Positions 1 to 8,091 of a stretch of 64,000 nt of DNA are shown piece after piece. Within the stretch, counting starts at the first letter, position 1. Each line of letters starts with the position of its first letter. The position numbers and the translations under genes were made by a program. Source of the stretch: Sulfurisoma sp963709555 (GTDB lineage: Bacteria; Pseudomonadota; Gammaproteobacteria; Burkholderiales; Rhodocyclaceae); assembly GCA_963709555.1 (NCBI GenBank), contig CAVPWR010000003.1, positions 62,001 to 126,000 of the forward strand, written 5' to 3'. The notes below the pieces were generated by a model. The model was not told the origin of the DNA. It was given only the letters and a program-made list of their open reading frames with translations, and did no database searches.

Positions 1-1227
1 GACGACGGCGCCCGCGTCGTCGCGGACGATGGCGAAGCCGCGCGCCAGCGTGGCCTGCGGGTTGAGCGCGGCCAGCGCCGATTGCAGGCGGGCGAGCCGT
101 GTCGCGTGGCGCGCGTGCATGGCGGCGGCGGCGCGGGCGAGGCGGGTTCTCAGGTGTTCGGCCTGGCGCAGGCGCGAGCCCAGCTCCGGCGGCCGCAGTC
201 GCAATTGCAATCCCTGCAGGCGGCCACGACGCGCCAGTGCGGTGGCACGGCCGGTGGCGGACAGGCGCGAGGCAAGGTGATCGAGGCGTTGGCCGAGCAT
301 CTGCAGGCGCCGGGCCGGATGCACGAGGCGGTGGCCGAGCAGGTCGACGCGCTGCATCAGTGTTTCGATGCGATCCTGCATCGTGCCGTGCAGTGCCGTG
401 GCGAGGGTGGCGATTTCATTGGCGGCGGCGAACCAGCCGGCACTGGCGATTTCGGCGGCGGCGGTGGGTGTCGCGGCACGGCGGTCGGCGACGAAGTCGG
501 CGATGGTGGTGTCGGTCTCGTGGCCGACGCCGCAAATAGTCGGCGCTGGCGCCACGGCGATGGCGCGCGCCACGGCCTCGTCGTTGAAGGCCCAGAGATC
601 CTCGAGGCTGCCGCCGCCGCGCACGAGCAGCAGCAGGTCGCACTCATTGCGTTGTGCGGCCGTTTCGATTGCGGCGACTATGGCGGCGGGGGCTTCGGCA
701 CCCTGCACCAGCGTGGGGTAGATGATCAGTTCGACATGCGGTGCGCGGCGGCCGAAGGCGGCGATGACGTCGCGCAGGGCGGCGGCCTGCGGCGAGGTGA
801 CGATGCCGATGCGGCGCGGATAGCGCGGCAGCTCGCGTTTCCTTTCCTCGTCGAACAGGCCCTCGCCGGCGAGCTTTTCCTTGAGCCGGAGGAAGGCTTC
901 ATATAGGCGGCCCATGCTGGCGGTGGCGCGGCGCAGCGCCTCGACGTTGAGCTGGAAGTCGCCGCGTGGCTCGTAGAGGCTGGCCAGGGCGCTGGCCTCG
1001 ACCTGCTGGCCATTTTCCAGCCGCCACGGCACGATTTGGGCGCGCGAGCGGAACATTACGCAGCGCACCTGGGCGGCGGCGTCCTTGAGCGTGAAATAGA
1101 CGTGGCCCGAAGCGGCGCGCGTGAGGTTCGACACCTCGCCGGCGATCCATGTCAGCGGCAGCGCGCGCTCGATGCTGGCACGCACGCGGCGGTTGAGTTC
1201 GGTGACGCTGATGACTTCGGCAGGCAT
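1..1227 (-). CDS. xseA: Exodeoxyribonuclease VII large subunit (3' end cut by window edge)
   Basis: Catalytic large subunit of exonuclease VII, which degrades single-stranded DNA to oligonucleotides together with the small subunit XseB. The 409 codons visible start MPAEVISVTELNRRV, read through the N-terminal OB-fold (LTWIAGEVSNLTRAASGHVYFTLKD) and reach the family core with RGGGSLEDLWAFN and GVGHETDTTIADFVADRRA, followed by the alpha-helical region. The stop lies outside the window. ATG at 1227 is the first start in frame and matches the family N-terminus. A copy of the dispersed repeat (535-560) lies inside the gene just before GVGHETD and encodes APAPTI, where relatives usually have a sequence like SPIPVI. 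A TATAAT lies only a few bases upstream of the start. Confidence 0.95.
   Translation of the reverse strand, partial: MPAEVISVTELNRRVRASIERALPLTWIAGEVSNLTRAASGHVYFTLKDAAAQVRCVMFRSRAQIVPWRLENGQQVEASALASLYEPRGDFQLNVEALRRATASMGRLYEAFLRLKEKLAGEGLFDEERKRELPRYPRRIGIVTSPQAAALRDVIAAFGRRAPHVELIIYPTLVQGAEAPAAIVAAIETAAQRNECDLLLLVRGGGSLEDLWAFNDEAVARAIAVAPAPTICGVGHETDTTIADFVADRRAATPTAAAEIASAGWFAAANEIATLATALHGTMQDRIETLMQRVDLLGHRLVHPARRLQMLGQRLDHLASRLSATGRATALARRGRLQGLQLRLRPPELGSRLRQAEHLRTRLARAAAAMHARHATRLARLQSALAALNPQATLARGFAIVRDDAGAVV
535..560 (+). repeat. Dispersed repeat copy 1 (inside xseA)
   Basis: Carries the exact core GTCGGCGCTGGCG (539-551) followed by CC and ACGGCG. The A-run is degenerate (AATA). 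Lies antisense within xseA, preserving the frame. Confidence 0.7.
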
Positions 1228-1235
1228 GGAGGCGA

Positions 1236-1241
1236 ATTATA
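1236..1241 (-). promoter_or_regulatory. Candidate -10 box of xseA
   Basis: On the minus strand this reads TATAAT, a perfect sigma-70 -10 hexamer, but the -35 region at 17 bases is weak (CTGATG). Transcription would begin about two bases before the xseA ATG at 1227, and no Shine-Dalgarno sequence is visible, so either the mRNA is nearly leaderless or the match is chance in an AT-rich patch. Confidence 0.35.
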
Positions 1242-1347
1242 AGTTGCCATGTAGGTGCCATCAGTGAATCGAAAATCAGCGTTCTCTGATATGTCTGCGC
1301 TTTGATCGAACTGTCCGCAGCGCATGCCATTGCGTCATTGCCGGGAG

Positions 1348-1393
1348 TTATGCACGAAAGACTCACAGACTTTTCCACAGTTTTTGTGAATAA
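1348..1393. promoter_or_regulatory. Cluster of DnaA-box-like nonamers
   Basis: Three nonamers resembling the DnaA box TTATNCACA lie within 46 bases between xseA and the Sel1 gene: TTATGCACG (1348-1356, one mismatch), TTTTCCACA (1371-1379, one mismatch) and TGTGAATAA (1385-1393, the exact reverse complement of TTATTCACA). No dnaA, dnaN or gyrB is nearby, so this is not an obvious oriC. It could be a DnaA-regulated promoter or titration site, or chance. Confidence 0.35.
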
Positions 1394-1402
1394 CTCGGGA
1401 GC

Positions 1403-3226
1403 GTGCGTCCGGTAGTCTGTCCGGATGATCCTTCAATCCGTATTGGCGTGAGCGACCCTGCCGGCCAGATCGTGCCGCTGCGTCCGCCGGCACTGCTCGG
1501 CTTGTTCCGCGAGGTGCTCGACAGCAGCCTGGTCAGTCGCGGCGCGGCGCAGGGGCTGGCGCTGCTCGGCCATGCCGATGAATTCTGGGGCGCGCTCCCG
1601 CTCGACGAGTTGCGGCGCATGGCCGAGGGCGGCAACGCGGCGGCTCAGGCCGAACTGGCTTGGCGCTATGCCGTCGGCGAAGGCGTTCCGAAGAGCCCGG
1701 CTCAGGCACTGGCCTGGGCGAGGCCCAGCGCCGAGAAACAGTGCGGTGCCGGCGAGGCGGTGCTGGGCTGGCTGCTCTACCACGGCCATGGCGTGGCGCG
1801 GGATTTCGCGGAGGCGGCGCGGCTGTTCGAATTGGCGGCCGGGCGCGGCGACGCGCGGGCCATGGACATGCTGGCGCGCTGCCGCTTCTTCGGTCGCGGC
1901 GTGCGGCAGAACCGCGCCATGGCGGTGCGGCTGTGGCGCGGCGCGGCCGACAAGGGCGTGGCGGCCGCGATGTTCTGCCTCGGCATGTGCCTGCAGGCCG
2001 GCGAGGGCACCGAAGCGGAACCGACCGAGGCGGTGACCTGGTTTCGCGCGGCGGCACGCAAGCGCATCGCCGGCGCCATGTATCTGCTGGGTCAGTGCTA
2101 TGCGTCCGGCAACGGCGTCACCCGCGACCCCGAGGCCAGCCTGGCGTGGTTGCGCCGCGCCGCCGAGCTGGGCGCCCGCGATGCCCAGTACGAAGTCGGC
2201 TGCGCCCACCACGACGGCCGCGGCCATCTCGAACACGACATCGACGAGGCGATGCGCTGGTGGCGCGCGGCCGCGCGGCAGGGCCATGCCCGGGCCCAGT
2301 TGAAGCTCGGCCACTGCTACCGCTGGGGCGAGGGCGTGAGCGAGAATCGTGCGCTCGCCGTCGGCTGGTATCGGCGTGCGGCCGAAGGCGGCGAGGTCTC
2401 GGCGCAAATCGCGCTCGGCGAGTGCCACGAATCGGGCGAAGGCGTGCGCGCCGATGCGGCTGCCGCCTATGCCTGGTACGAGCGTGCGGCCCAGACCGGC
2501 GACGCGCACGCTCGCGCCGAACAGGGACGCTGCCTGCTCCACGGCATCGGCGTCGCCACCGACGTGCGGCGTGGCGAACGCCTGCTGCGCACGGCGACCG
2601 AAGCCGGCTGGCAGCCGGCGCTGGGCGAACTGGAGCGGTATTGGCATGGTCTGGGCGAACGCCACTTCCACGGCCGCGGCGTCGCCGCCAGCGCCGAAAA
2701 GGCGCTCGCCTGCTATCGCAAGGCGGCGGAACTCGGCCACAAGCGCGCCGCCTTCATGCTCGGCGAATTCTGCCGCCATGGCCACGGCATGGCTCCGGCG
2801 CCGCGCGAGGCGCTGCTGTGGCATCTCAAGGCGGCCGCTCTGTTTGACGCCAAGGTCGCGCTGGCCGACCTCTATTTCTTCGGCCAGCCCGGCTTGGCAC
2901 CGAATCCGCGCGAGGCCTTCCGCTGGTACGAACAGGCGGCCGAGCAGCAGGAGGATGCTTACGCCATGTATAGCCTCGGCTGGTGCCTGCTCCACGGCCA
3001 CGGCGTTCGCCGTGACGCCGCGACGGCCCTGCGCTGGCTGCGCCGGGCCGCACAACTGGGCGATGCCCCTGCCCGGTACGAGCTGGGCTGCGCCTACTAT
3101 CGCGGCACGGGCGCCGCGAAGAGCTCGCGGCTGGCGATGAAATGGCTGCGTGCAGCGGCGCAACTCGGGCATGCCGAGGCGCAGGCGTTTCTGGAACGGA
3201 TCGAGCGCGGTGGCGAGTTGAACTGA
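1403..3226 (+). CDS. Sel1-like repeat (SLR) protein
   Basis: A 607-residue protein made almost entirely of Sel1-like repeats, the 36-residue alpha-helical units of the TPR superfamily with the pattern A-x-x-x-L-G-x-x-Y-x-x-G-x-G-V-x-x-D-x-x-x-A-x-x-W-x-x-x-A-A. About 14 copies can be followed from residue 80 to the end (for example LGQCYASGNGVTRDPEASL and LGWCLLHGHGVRRDAATAL). Such solenoids mediate protein-protein contacts; the partner cannot be told from the sequence. There is no signal peptide or membrane segment, so it is probably cytoplasmic. The start is uncertain: GTG at 1403 opens the frame but GTG at 1448 (MSDPAGQIV) is an alternative. A 622-codon frame on the other strand is a shadow caused by the high GC. 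Confidence 0.85.
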   Translation: MRPVVCPDDPSIRIGVSDPAGQIVPLRPPALLGLFREVLDSSLVSRGAAQGLALLGHADEFWGALPLDELRRMAEGGNAAAQAELAWRYAVGEGVPKSPAQALAWARPSAEKQCGAGEAVLGWLLYHGHGVARDFAEAARLFELAAGRGDARAMDMLARCRFFGRGVRQNRAMAVRLWRGAADKGVAAAMFCLGMCLQAGEGTEAEPTEAVTWFRAAARKRIAGAMYLLGQCYASGNGVTRDPEASLAWLRRAAELGARDAQYEVGCAHHDGRGHLEHDIDEAMRWWRAAARQGHARAQLKLGHCYRWGEGVSENRALAVGWYRRAAEGGEVSAQIALGECHESGEGVRADAAAAYAWYERAAQTGDAHARAEQGRCLLHGIGVATDVRRGERLLRTATEAGWQPALGELERYWHGLGERHFHGRGVAASAEKALACYRKAAELGHKRAAFMLGEFCRHGHGMAPAPREALLWHLKAAALFDAKVALADLYFFGQPGLAPNPREAFRWYEQAAEQQEDAYAMYSLGWCLLHGHGVRRDAATALRWLRRAAQLGDAPARYELGCAYYRGTGAAKSSRLAMKWLRAAAQLGHAEAQAFLERIERGGELN

Positions 3227-3391
3227 GATGGTTCGGCAAGTGGGCGCCTGGCAACGAAGCGGCACGCGCGTGAGGTGGGCAAGCCGTGGCGGTGAAACCA
3301 CGAAGCTCCATTAACTATTCGAGCGCAGCGAGCAAGCAGGCTCCACTTCCGGCGGGAAGGGGCGGGGGATGGGGACTTGATTTGCCGCAGT

Positions 3392-4810
3392 TCAGGCGGT
3401 GCGCAGCGCTGACTGAATTGCGACGATCTGCCCGTCGAGGCGATCGGCCATTTCCTGCAGCAGGTCGCGGCCCTGGCGGCGCGCGACCTTGGCGGCGGCG
3501 AAAAGCTCATAGAGGCGGGAGCCGTAGAGGCGGTTCAGTTCGGATTCGATCTCGGTGACGCGGCGGCGCAGGCGCGCCACCTGGACGGCCAGCGCCGAGC
3601 GCGCGCCGCTGCTGCCGCCTTTGCCGGCGGGACGGGTGGAGGCGGCGTGGAGGCTTTCCTGCCAGGAAGCAAGAATTTCCTGCAGGGCCGCGCGGTCGGC
3701 GTTGCGGTAGGCGCGGTTGGCTTCGGTCATCAGTTCGGTGCGCCAGGCGCGGTCGGCCTCGTCGCGGGCGCGATCCGGATGGATCTTCTGCGCGATCTGG
3801 CGATAGAGCTTCTTGACGTCGGTGCTGGCGCGGAATTCCTTGGCTGCCTGGGCCGGTTCCTTCGCGCCGCCCTGACCGGCAAAGCGGCGGTTGTCCTCGC
3901 GCGAGCGCTCGGCCTGGCCCCACGCCTCGTGCGCGGCCTGGCGCCGGTGATCGTCGTCGGGCGCGGCTTCGGTGCGGCGCAACGCCACCTCGGCCTGCAG
4001 CGCATCGAGCTCGGCCATGCGGCTGCCGACCCGCTCGTGGTAGCGCTGGGTGAAATCGCCGATCTCGGCCTGGGCGGTGGCGAGTTCGAGTTCGAGCTCG
4101 GCCAGTTCCTGGCCGAGCAGTTCCAGTTCGATGGACAGGCGCGCGTGCTCGTCCACGGGCACCATCGCGGCGGCGCCGGTCAGCGTACCCGTCAGCAGCA
4201 GCGTGGCCGCGGCCCGCGCCCAGGGCACCAGCGGTGGCGCGGCATGGGCGCGCGGCTCGATCACGACCACCCAGTCGGCGCCGGCGGTGGCGCTGGCGAG
4301 CCGGCTCTCGGCCACGCCGCGCGGCGCGAAACGCACCGGAAACAGCGAACCGAAGTTCTCGGGCCAGGAGTCGCGGTCGCCACTCCTGGCGCACCAGTCG
4401 AGGCAGGCGTGCCAGCTTGCGGCATGTTCCAGCAGGCGAGCGCGTTGCATGCGCCAGGCCGGGCCCTGGGTGTCGTCGCCATCGCGGGTGACCCGGCTTT
4501 TCAGCAGCGAGATCGTCGCGCGCAGGGTGATGCGGCTGGCGTAGTCCGCACCCGGCAGCACCAGGCATAGCGGCCGCAGGTTCATGTCGAGCGCGTTGGA
4601 GATGTCCGGCAGCAGTTCGTCGTCGGGCGTGATCACCAGCAGGCTGCGGTCCCGCGCCAGTGCTTCCGCGGCCAGCGTGGCCAGGGCCGCCGCGGTGATC
4701 GCCCCGGCCTTGGGCAGGGCCTCGCGCAGCAGCGACTGCGGGCCGGCGGCCTGGAGCCGTTCCAGCCAGCCGAGCGCGCTGCCCGCCGCCTCAGTGGTGT
4801 CGTTCATCAT
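3392..4810 (-). CDS. J-domain (DnaJ-like) coiled-coil protein
   Basis: Predicted 472-residue protein. Residues 331-375 match the core of a J-domain, with helix II ending in the HPD motif at 344-346 (YRQIAQKIHPDR), which in this family stimulates the DnaK ATPase. Residues about 222-295 are Leu/Glu/Ala-rich and look like a coiled coil, and a second helical stretch follows the J-domain (405-470). The first 200 residues contain alternating hydrophobic segments (SLLVITPDD, ADWVVVIEP) that I do not recognise. The J-domain lies in the middle rather than at an end and there is no zinc finger or C-terminal substrate domain, so it is not DnaJ or CbpA. It is probably a specialised co-chaperone of unknown client. 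Neighbours give no clue. Confidence 0.7.
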   Translation of the reverse strand: MMNDTTEAAGSALGWLERLQAAGPQSLLREALPKAGAITAAALATLAAEALARDRSLLVITPDDELLPDISNALDMNLRPLCLVLPGADYASRITLRATISLLKSRVTRDGDDTQGPAWRMQRARLLEHAASWHACLDWCARSGDRDSWPENFGSLFPVRFAPRGVAESRLASATAGADWVVVIEPRAHAAPPLVPWARAAATLLLTGTLTGAAAMVPVDEHARLSIELELLGQELAELELELATAQAEIGDFTQRYHERVGSRMAELDALQAEVALRRTEAAPDDDHRRQAAHEAWGQAERSREDNRRFAGQGGAKEPAQAAKEFRASTDVKKLYRQIAQKIHPDRARDEADRAWRTELMTEANRAYRNADRAALQEILASWQESLHAASTRPAGKGGSSGARSALAVQVARLRRRVTEIESELNRLYGSRLYELFAAAKVARRQGRDLLQEMADRLDGQIVAIQSALRTA

Positions 4811-4842
4811 GGCTGTGCGGGGCCGCCCCGGGCAGCCATGCG

Positions 4843-4857
4843 CCCCCCCCGGGGGGG
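4843..4857. repeat. C8G7 palindrome in intergenic region
   Basis: Eight C followed directly by seven G, in a strongly GC-rich patch between the J-domain gene and exbB. It could form a hairpin, and is also a place where sequencing indels are likely. Confidence 0.6.
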
Positions 4858-4969
4858 CAGCAAGCCGAACTTGCGAGCGTGAGGAGAAATCATGATGCGC
4901 GATTGTAGGGAGGCGGCGGGGTGAGGCCTTCGTCGGGGAAGAGGCCGTTTTATCGGGCTTTTCTCGTGC

Positions 4970-4998
4970 TTGCCGAAGTGGCTGGCTGGGACTAAAGT
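4970..4998 (+). promoter_or_regulatory. Candidate sigma-70 promoter of exbB operon
   Basis: TTGCCG (4970-4975), a 17-base spacer and TAAAGT (4993-4998) lie about 30 bases before the exbB start, next to a Shine-Dalgarno AAGGGAG. Each box has two mismatches to consensus. Confidence 0.45.
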
Positions 4999-5028
4999 GC
5001 GGACCTGATTTCGTCCAAGGGAGTTGCC

Positions 5029-5634
5029 GTGTTTTCCATCATCCAGGCCGCCGGCTGGCCCATCTGGTTTCTGCTTGTGGCTTCGGTCATCGCCGTGGCG
5101 CTGATCATCGAGCGCGCTGCCGCGTTGCGTCGTTCCAAGATCGTTCCCGACGGACTGCTGCAGACCGTCGCCGCCGAGATCAAGCGCGGCGCCATGGGCG
5201 ACGAGGCGCTGCGTCGCCTCGAGGCGCATTCGCCGCTGGGCCGCGTCTTCGCCGCCGGCCTGCGCAATTCGCGCAATTCGCGCGAGGTGATGAAGGAGGC
5301 GATCGAGGAGGCCGGCCGCGGCGTCGCCCACGAACTGGAGCGCTTTCTCACCAGCCTCGGCACCATCGCCTCGATCAGCCCGCTGATGGGACTGTTCGGC
5401 ACCATCGTCGGCATGATCGAGATCTTCGGCTCGGCCACCGGCGCCGGCAACAACCCGCAGGCGCTGGCCCACGGCATCTCGGTGGCGCTCTACAACACCG
5501 GCTTCGGCCTCATCATCGCGATTCCGGCGATGATCTTCTACCGCCACTTCCGCTCTGCCGTCGACAGCCTGGTGATCGAAATGGAGCAGCAGGCAGTGAA
5601 GCTGGTCGAACTGGCCCACGGAGAGCGCGCGTGA
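5029..5634 (+). CDS. exbB: MotA/TolQ/ExbB proton channel family protein
   Basis: Inner-membrane proton-channel subunit that, with ExbD, couples the proton motive force to TonB- or Tol-dependent outer-membrane work. The 201 residues show an N-terminal membrane segment (IWFLLVASVIAVALIIERAAAL) and the two-helix channel unit with the family signature TIASISPLMGLFGTIVGMIEIF and GFGLIIAIPAMIFY. The start is GTG at 5029, preceded by AAGGGAG. It overlaps exbD by 4 bases, so the two are translationally coupled. Sequence alone does not separate ExbB from TolQ, and no tonB or tolA is in the window; the position directly before lpxK suggests an envelope role. Confidence 0.85.
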   Translation: MFSIIQAAGWPIWFLLVASVIAVALIIERAAALRRSKIVPDGLLQTVAAEIKRGAMGDEALRRLEAHSPLGRVFAAGLRNSRNSREVMKEAIEEAGRGVAHELERFLTSLGTIASISPLMGLFGTIVGMIEIFGSATGAGNNPQALAHGISVALYNTGFGLIIAIPAMIFYRHFRSAVDSLVIEMEQQAVKLVELAHGERA

Positions 5635-6053
5635 ACTTCCAGCGTGGCCGCCCCCGCGAGGAGCCGGAGATCAACCTGATTCCGATGATCGACGTGCTGC
5701 TGGTGATCCTGATCTTCCTGATGATCACCACCACCTATTCGAAGTTCGCCGGCCTCGAGATCAACCTGCCCACCGCCGACACGCAGCAGGCGCAGGACCA
5801 GCCCAACGAGATCAACGTCGTGGTGACGGCCACGGGCGAGGTGCTGATCAACAAGACGCCGGTGGCGGGGCGCGACGTCGACAGCATCAGCGCGGCGCTC
5901 AGGCGCGCGGCCGGCGACGCCAGGGAGCCGGTGGTCATCATCAATGCCGACGCCAAGGCCACGCATCAAAGCGTGATCGACGTCATGCAGGCGGCGCAGC
6001 ACGGCGGCCTGTCGCACATTTCCTTTGCCACCCAGCAGGCGCAGAAGCAGTGA
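5631..6053 (+). CDS. exbD: ExbD/TolR family biopolymer transport protein
   Basis: Partner of the preceding channel protein. This 140-residue single-pass protein has the family N-terminus EINLIPMIDVLLVILIFLM, where the Asp at residue 21 is the conserved protonatable residue in the membrane, followed by a periplasmic domain ending in HGGLSHISFATQQ. GTG at 5631 overlaps the exbB stop. lpxK starts within a few bases of its own stop, consistent with one transcription unit exbB-exbD-lpxK-Trm112-kdsB. Confidence 0.88.
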   Translation: MNFQRGRPREEPEINLIPMIDVLLVILIFLMITTTYSKFAGLEINLPTADTQQAQDQPNEINVVVTATGEVLINKTPVAGRDVDSISAALRRAAGDAREPVVIINADAKATHQSVIDVMQAAQHGGLSHISFATQQAQKQ

Positions 6054-6057
6054 TGAC

Positions 6058-7043
6058 GTGCTGACGGCGGCCTGGCGCAGCCGCGGCCTGCTGGCCTGGT
6101 TGCTGCTGCCCGTCGGGCTGTTGTTCTTCCTTGCCGTTGTCCTGCGTCGGTGGTTTATCGCAGCGGCATCCTGAAGAGCGCAGAAGCTGCCCGTGCCGGT
6201 GGTCGTCATCGGCAACATCACCGCCGGCGGTGCCGGCAAGACGCCGCTGACCATCTGGCTGGCGCGTGCGCTGCGCGATGCCGGGCGGCATCCCGGCATC
6301 GTCAGTCGCGGCTACGGGCGCCGGGTGATGAGGTCCGAAAAGTCGGCGCTAGCGCGACGGCGGCGGAGGTCGGCGACGAACCGCTGCTGATGTTCCGGCG
6401 CACCGGTTGCCCGGTTTTTGTCGGCCGCGACCGCGTCGCGGCGGCGCGGGCGCTGCTGGCGGCGCATCCCGATTGCGACGTGATTCTTTCTGACGACGGC
6501 CTGCAGCACTACCGCCTGGCGCGCGATGTCGAGGTCGTTGTCTGCGACGGACGCGGCGTGATGAATGGCTGGCCGCTGCCGGCGGGTCCGCTGCGTGAGC
6601 CGGTCAGCCGCATGAGCGCTGCCGCTGCCCTTGTCCTCAACGGCGGCTGTCCGGTCGCGGTTGCCGGTGTTCCGGTTTTTCGCATGGACCTCGAGGGCGC
6701 GCGCTTCCACCGCCTCGACGATGCGGCACACGGCTGCGCAGCGGCCGAACTTGCCGGCAAGCGGCTGCATGCGCTGGCCGGAATCGGCGATCCGGCGCGC
6801 TTCTTCGCCCATCTGGACGCGCTTGGCCTGACCTGCGAAACGCATGCATTTCCGGATCACCACCGCTACGCTGCCGCCGACTTTCCGCATGACGGCGATG
6901 CGATCGTGACGACGGAGAAGGATGCAGTAAAATTCCCCGCCGACCTGTCGCTGCCCGTCTGGGTGCTGCCGGTCGAAGCCCGCATCACGCCGGACCTTGC
7001 GCAATTTGTCGTGGAGAGAATCGATGGACGCCCGCCTGCTTGA
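6058..7043 (+). CDS. lpxK: Tetraacyldisaccharide 4'-kinase LpxK (three frameshifts as sequenced)
   Basis: LpxK phosphorylates the 4' position of the lipid A disaccharide at the inner membrane. All expected parts are present but lie in different frames: GTG at 6058 opens the N-terminal membrane segment (TAAWRSRGLLAWLLLPVGL); the frame changes near 6145 to read VYRSGILKSA, again near 6185 to read VPVVVIGNITAGGAGKTPL with the Walker A loop, and near 6325 to read EVGDEPLLMFRRTG through to the stop. LpxK is essential in most Gram-negatives and every segment is well conserved, so these are more likely sequence errors than decay. A degenerate dispersed repeat (6337-6362) sits just after the third frame change. 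Confidence 0.85.
6337..6362 (+). repeat. Dispersed repeat copy 2 (inside lpxK)
   Basis: GAAAAGTCGGCGCT, then AGCG (one mismatch in the core), then CG and ACGGCG. Encodes KVGASATA in the downstream frame of lpxK. Confidence 0.65.
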
Positions 7044-7200
7044 AATCCTCGTCTGCCCCGTCTGCAAGGGTCCGCTCGATCACCGCAAGGACAAGGCCGA
7101 ACTGGTCTGCAAGGCCTGTCGCCTTGCCTACGCGATCAAGGACGACATCCCGATCATGCTCGAGGAAGAGGCGCGGCAACTCGTGGCCACCGAAGAGTGA
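7024..7200 (+). CDS. Trm112 family protein (YcaR-like)
   Basis: A 58-residue zinc-ribbon-like protein starting MDARLLEILVCPVCKGPL and containing a second pair LVCKACRLAY, so four cysteines can bind zinc; it ends with the family segment IKDDIPIMLEEEAR. Members of this family sit between lpxK and kdsB in many proteobacteria, as here. The eukaryotic relative activates methyltransferases; the bacterial role is not established. ATG at 7024 overlaps the end of lpxK by 20 bases. Confidence 0.88.
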   Translation: MDARLLEILVCPVCKGPLDHRKDKAELVCKACRLAYAIKDDIPIMLEEEARQLVATEE

Positions 7201-7207
7201 CCGCCCG

Positions 7208-7975
7208 TTGACAGCCTTTCGCGCCGTCGTTCCCGCCCGCTACGCTTCGACGCGGCTGCCGGGCAAGCCGCTCGCCGACATCGGCGGCAAGCCCATGGTC
7301 GTACGCGTGGTAGAAGCCGCGCTGAAGAGCGGTGCGTTCGAAGTCTGGGTGGCGACCGATGACAGCCGGGTGAGCGATGCCGTGCTTGCGCACGGCCATC
7401 GCGTCGCGATGACGCGCGCCGATCACGCCAGCGGCACCGACCGCATCGCCGAGGTGGCGGAACAGTTCGGCTGGCTCGACGACGACATCGTGGTGAACGT
7501 GCAGGGCGACGAACCGTTGCTGGACCCGGCGCTGGTGGCCGCGGTGGCGCAGGCGCTGGCCGCCGATACGGAGGCCGCCATTGCTACTGCCGCGCACGCC
7601 ATCGACGACATCGTCGAGTTCATGAACCCCAATGTGGTGAAGGTGGTGGCCGATGCGGCCGGCCGCGCGCTGTATTTCTCCCGCGCCCCGATGCCGTGGC
7701 ACCGCGATGGCTTTGCCGCGGATCGCCAGGTGCTGCCGGCAGGTTTCGGCGCCAGGCGCCACGTCGGCCTCTATGCCTACCGCGTCAGCTTCCTGCGCCG
7801 CTATGGCCAACTGGCGCCGGCCCCCATCGAGCAATGGGAGTCGCTCGAACAGTTGCGCGCGTTGTGGCACGGCTTTCATATTAGCGTCATCGATTGCGCG
7901 CATGCTCCGGCTGGGGGCGTCGATACGGCGGAGGATCTGGAGCGGGTGCGCCAGGCATTTGCTGCACCGCACTAA
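7208..7975 (+). CDS. kdsB: 3-deoxy-manno-octulosonate cytidylyltransferase
   Basis: KdsB activates Kdo with CTP to CMP-Kdo for lipopolysaccharide core assembly. The 255 residues contain the nucleotide-binding start FRAVVPARYASTRLPGKPL, the middle motif VNVQGDEPLL and the C-terminal GVDTAEDLERV. No ATG is available; TTG at 7208, eight bases after the Trm112 stop, gives the family's usual N-terminus. The longer frame from 7040 runs through the Trm112 gene and is not real. Functionally linked to lpxK upstream. Confidence 0.92.
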   Translation: MTAFRAVVPARYASTRLPGKPLADIGGKPMVVRVVEAALKSGAFEVWVATDDSRVSDAVLAHGHRVAMTRADHASGTDRIAEVAEQFGWLDDDIVVNVQGDEPLLDPALVAAVAQALAADTEAAIATAAHAIDDIVEFMNPNVVKVVADAAGRALYFSRAPMPWHRDGFAADRQVLPAGFGARRHVGLYAYRVSFLRRYGQLAPAPIEQWESLEQLRALWHGFHISVIDCAHAPAGGVDTAEDLERVRQAFAAPH

Positions 7976-8091
7976 TCAGGCGGGCTATCACGGGATAGAT
8001 AAAATCGAACAACCCGTACAATCAATAGTGTCAATATTAGCGAAAACCGATAAACTCAGTTCGACCCCATGACAAACCAAAGGAGATCTAT

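Noticed and set aside
1433..3301. 622-codon open frame antisense to the Sel1-repeat gene
   Set aside because: It lacks any recognisable motif, whereas the plus strand shows regular Sel1 repeats; long antisense frames are expected at this GC content.
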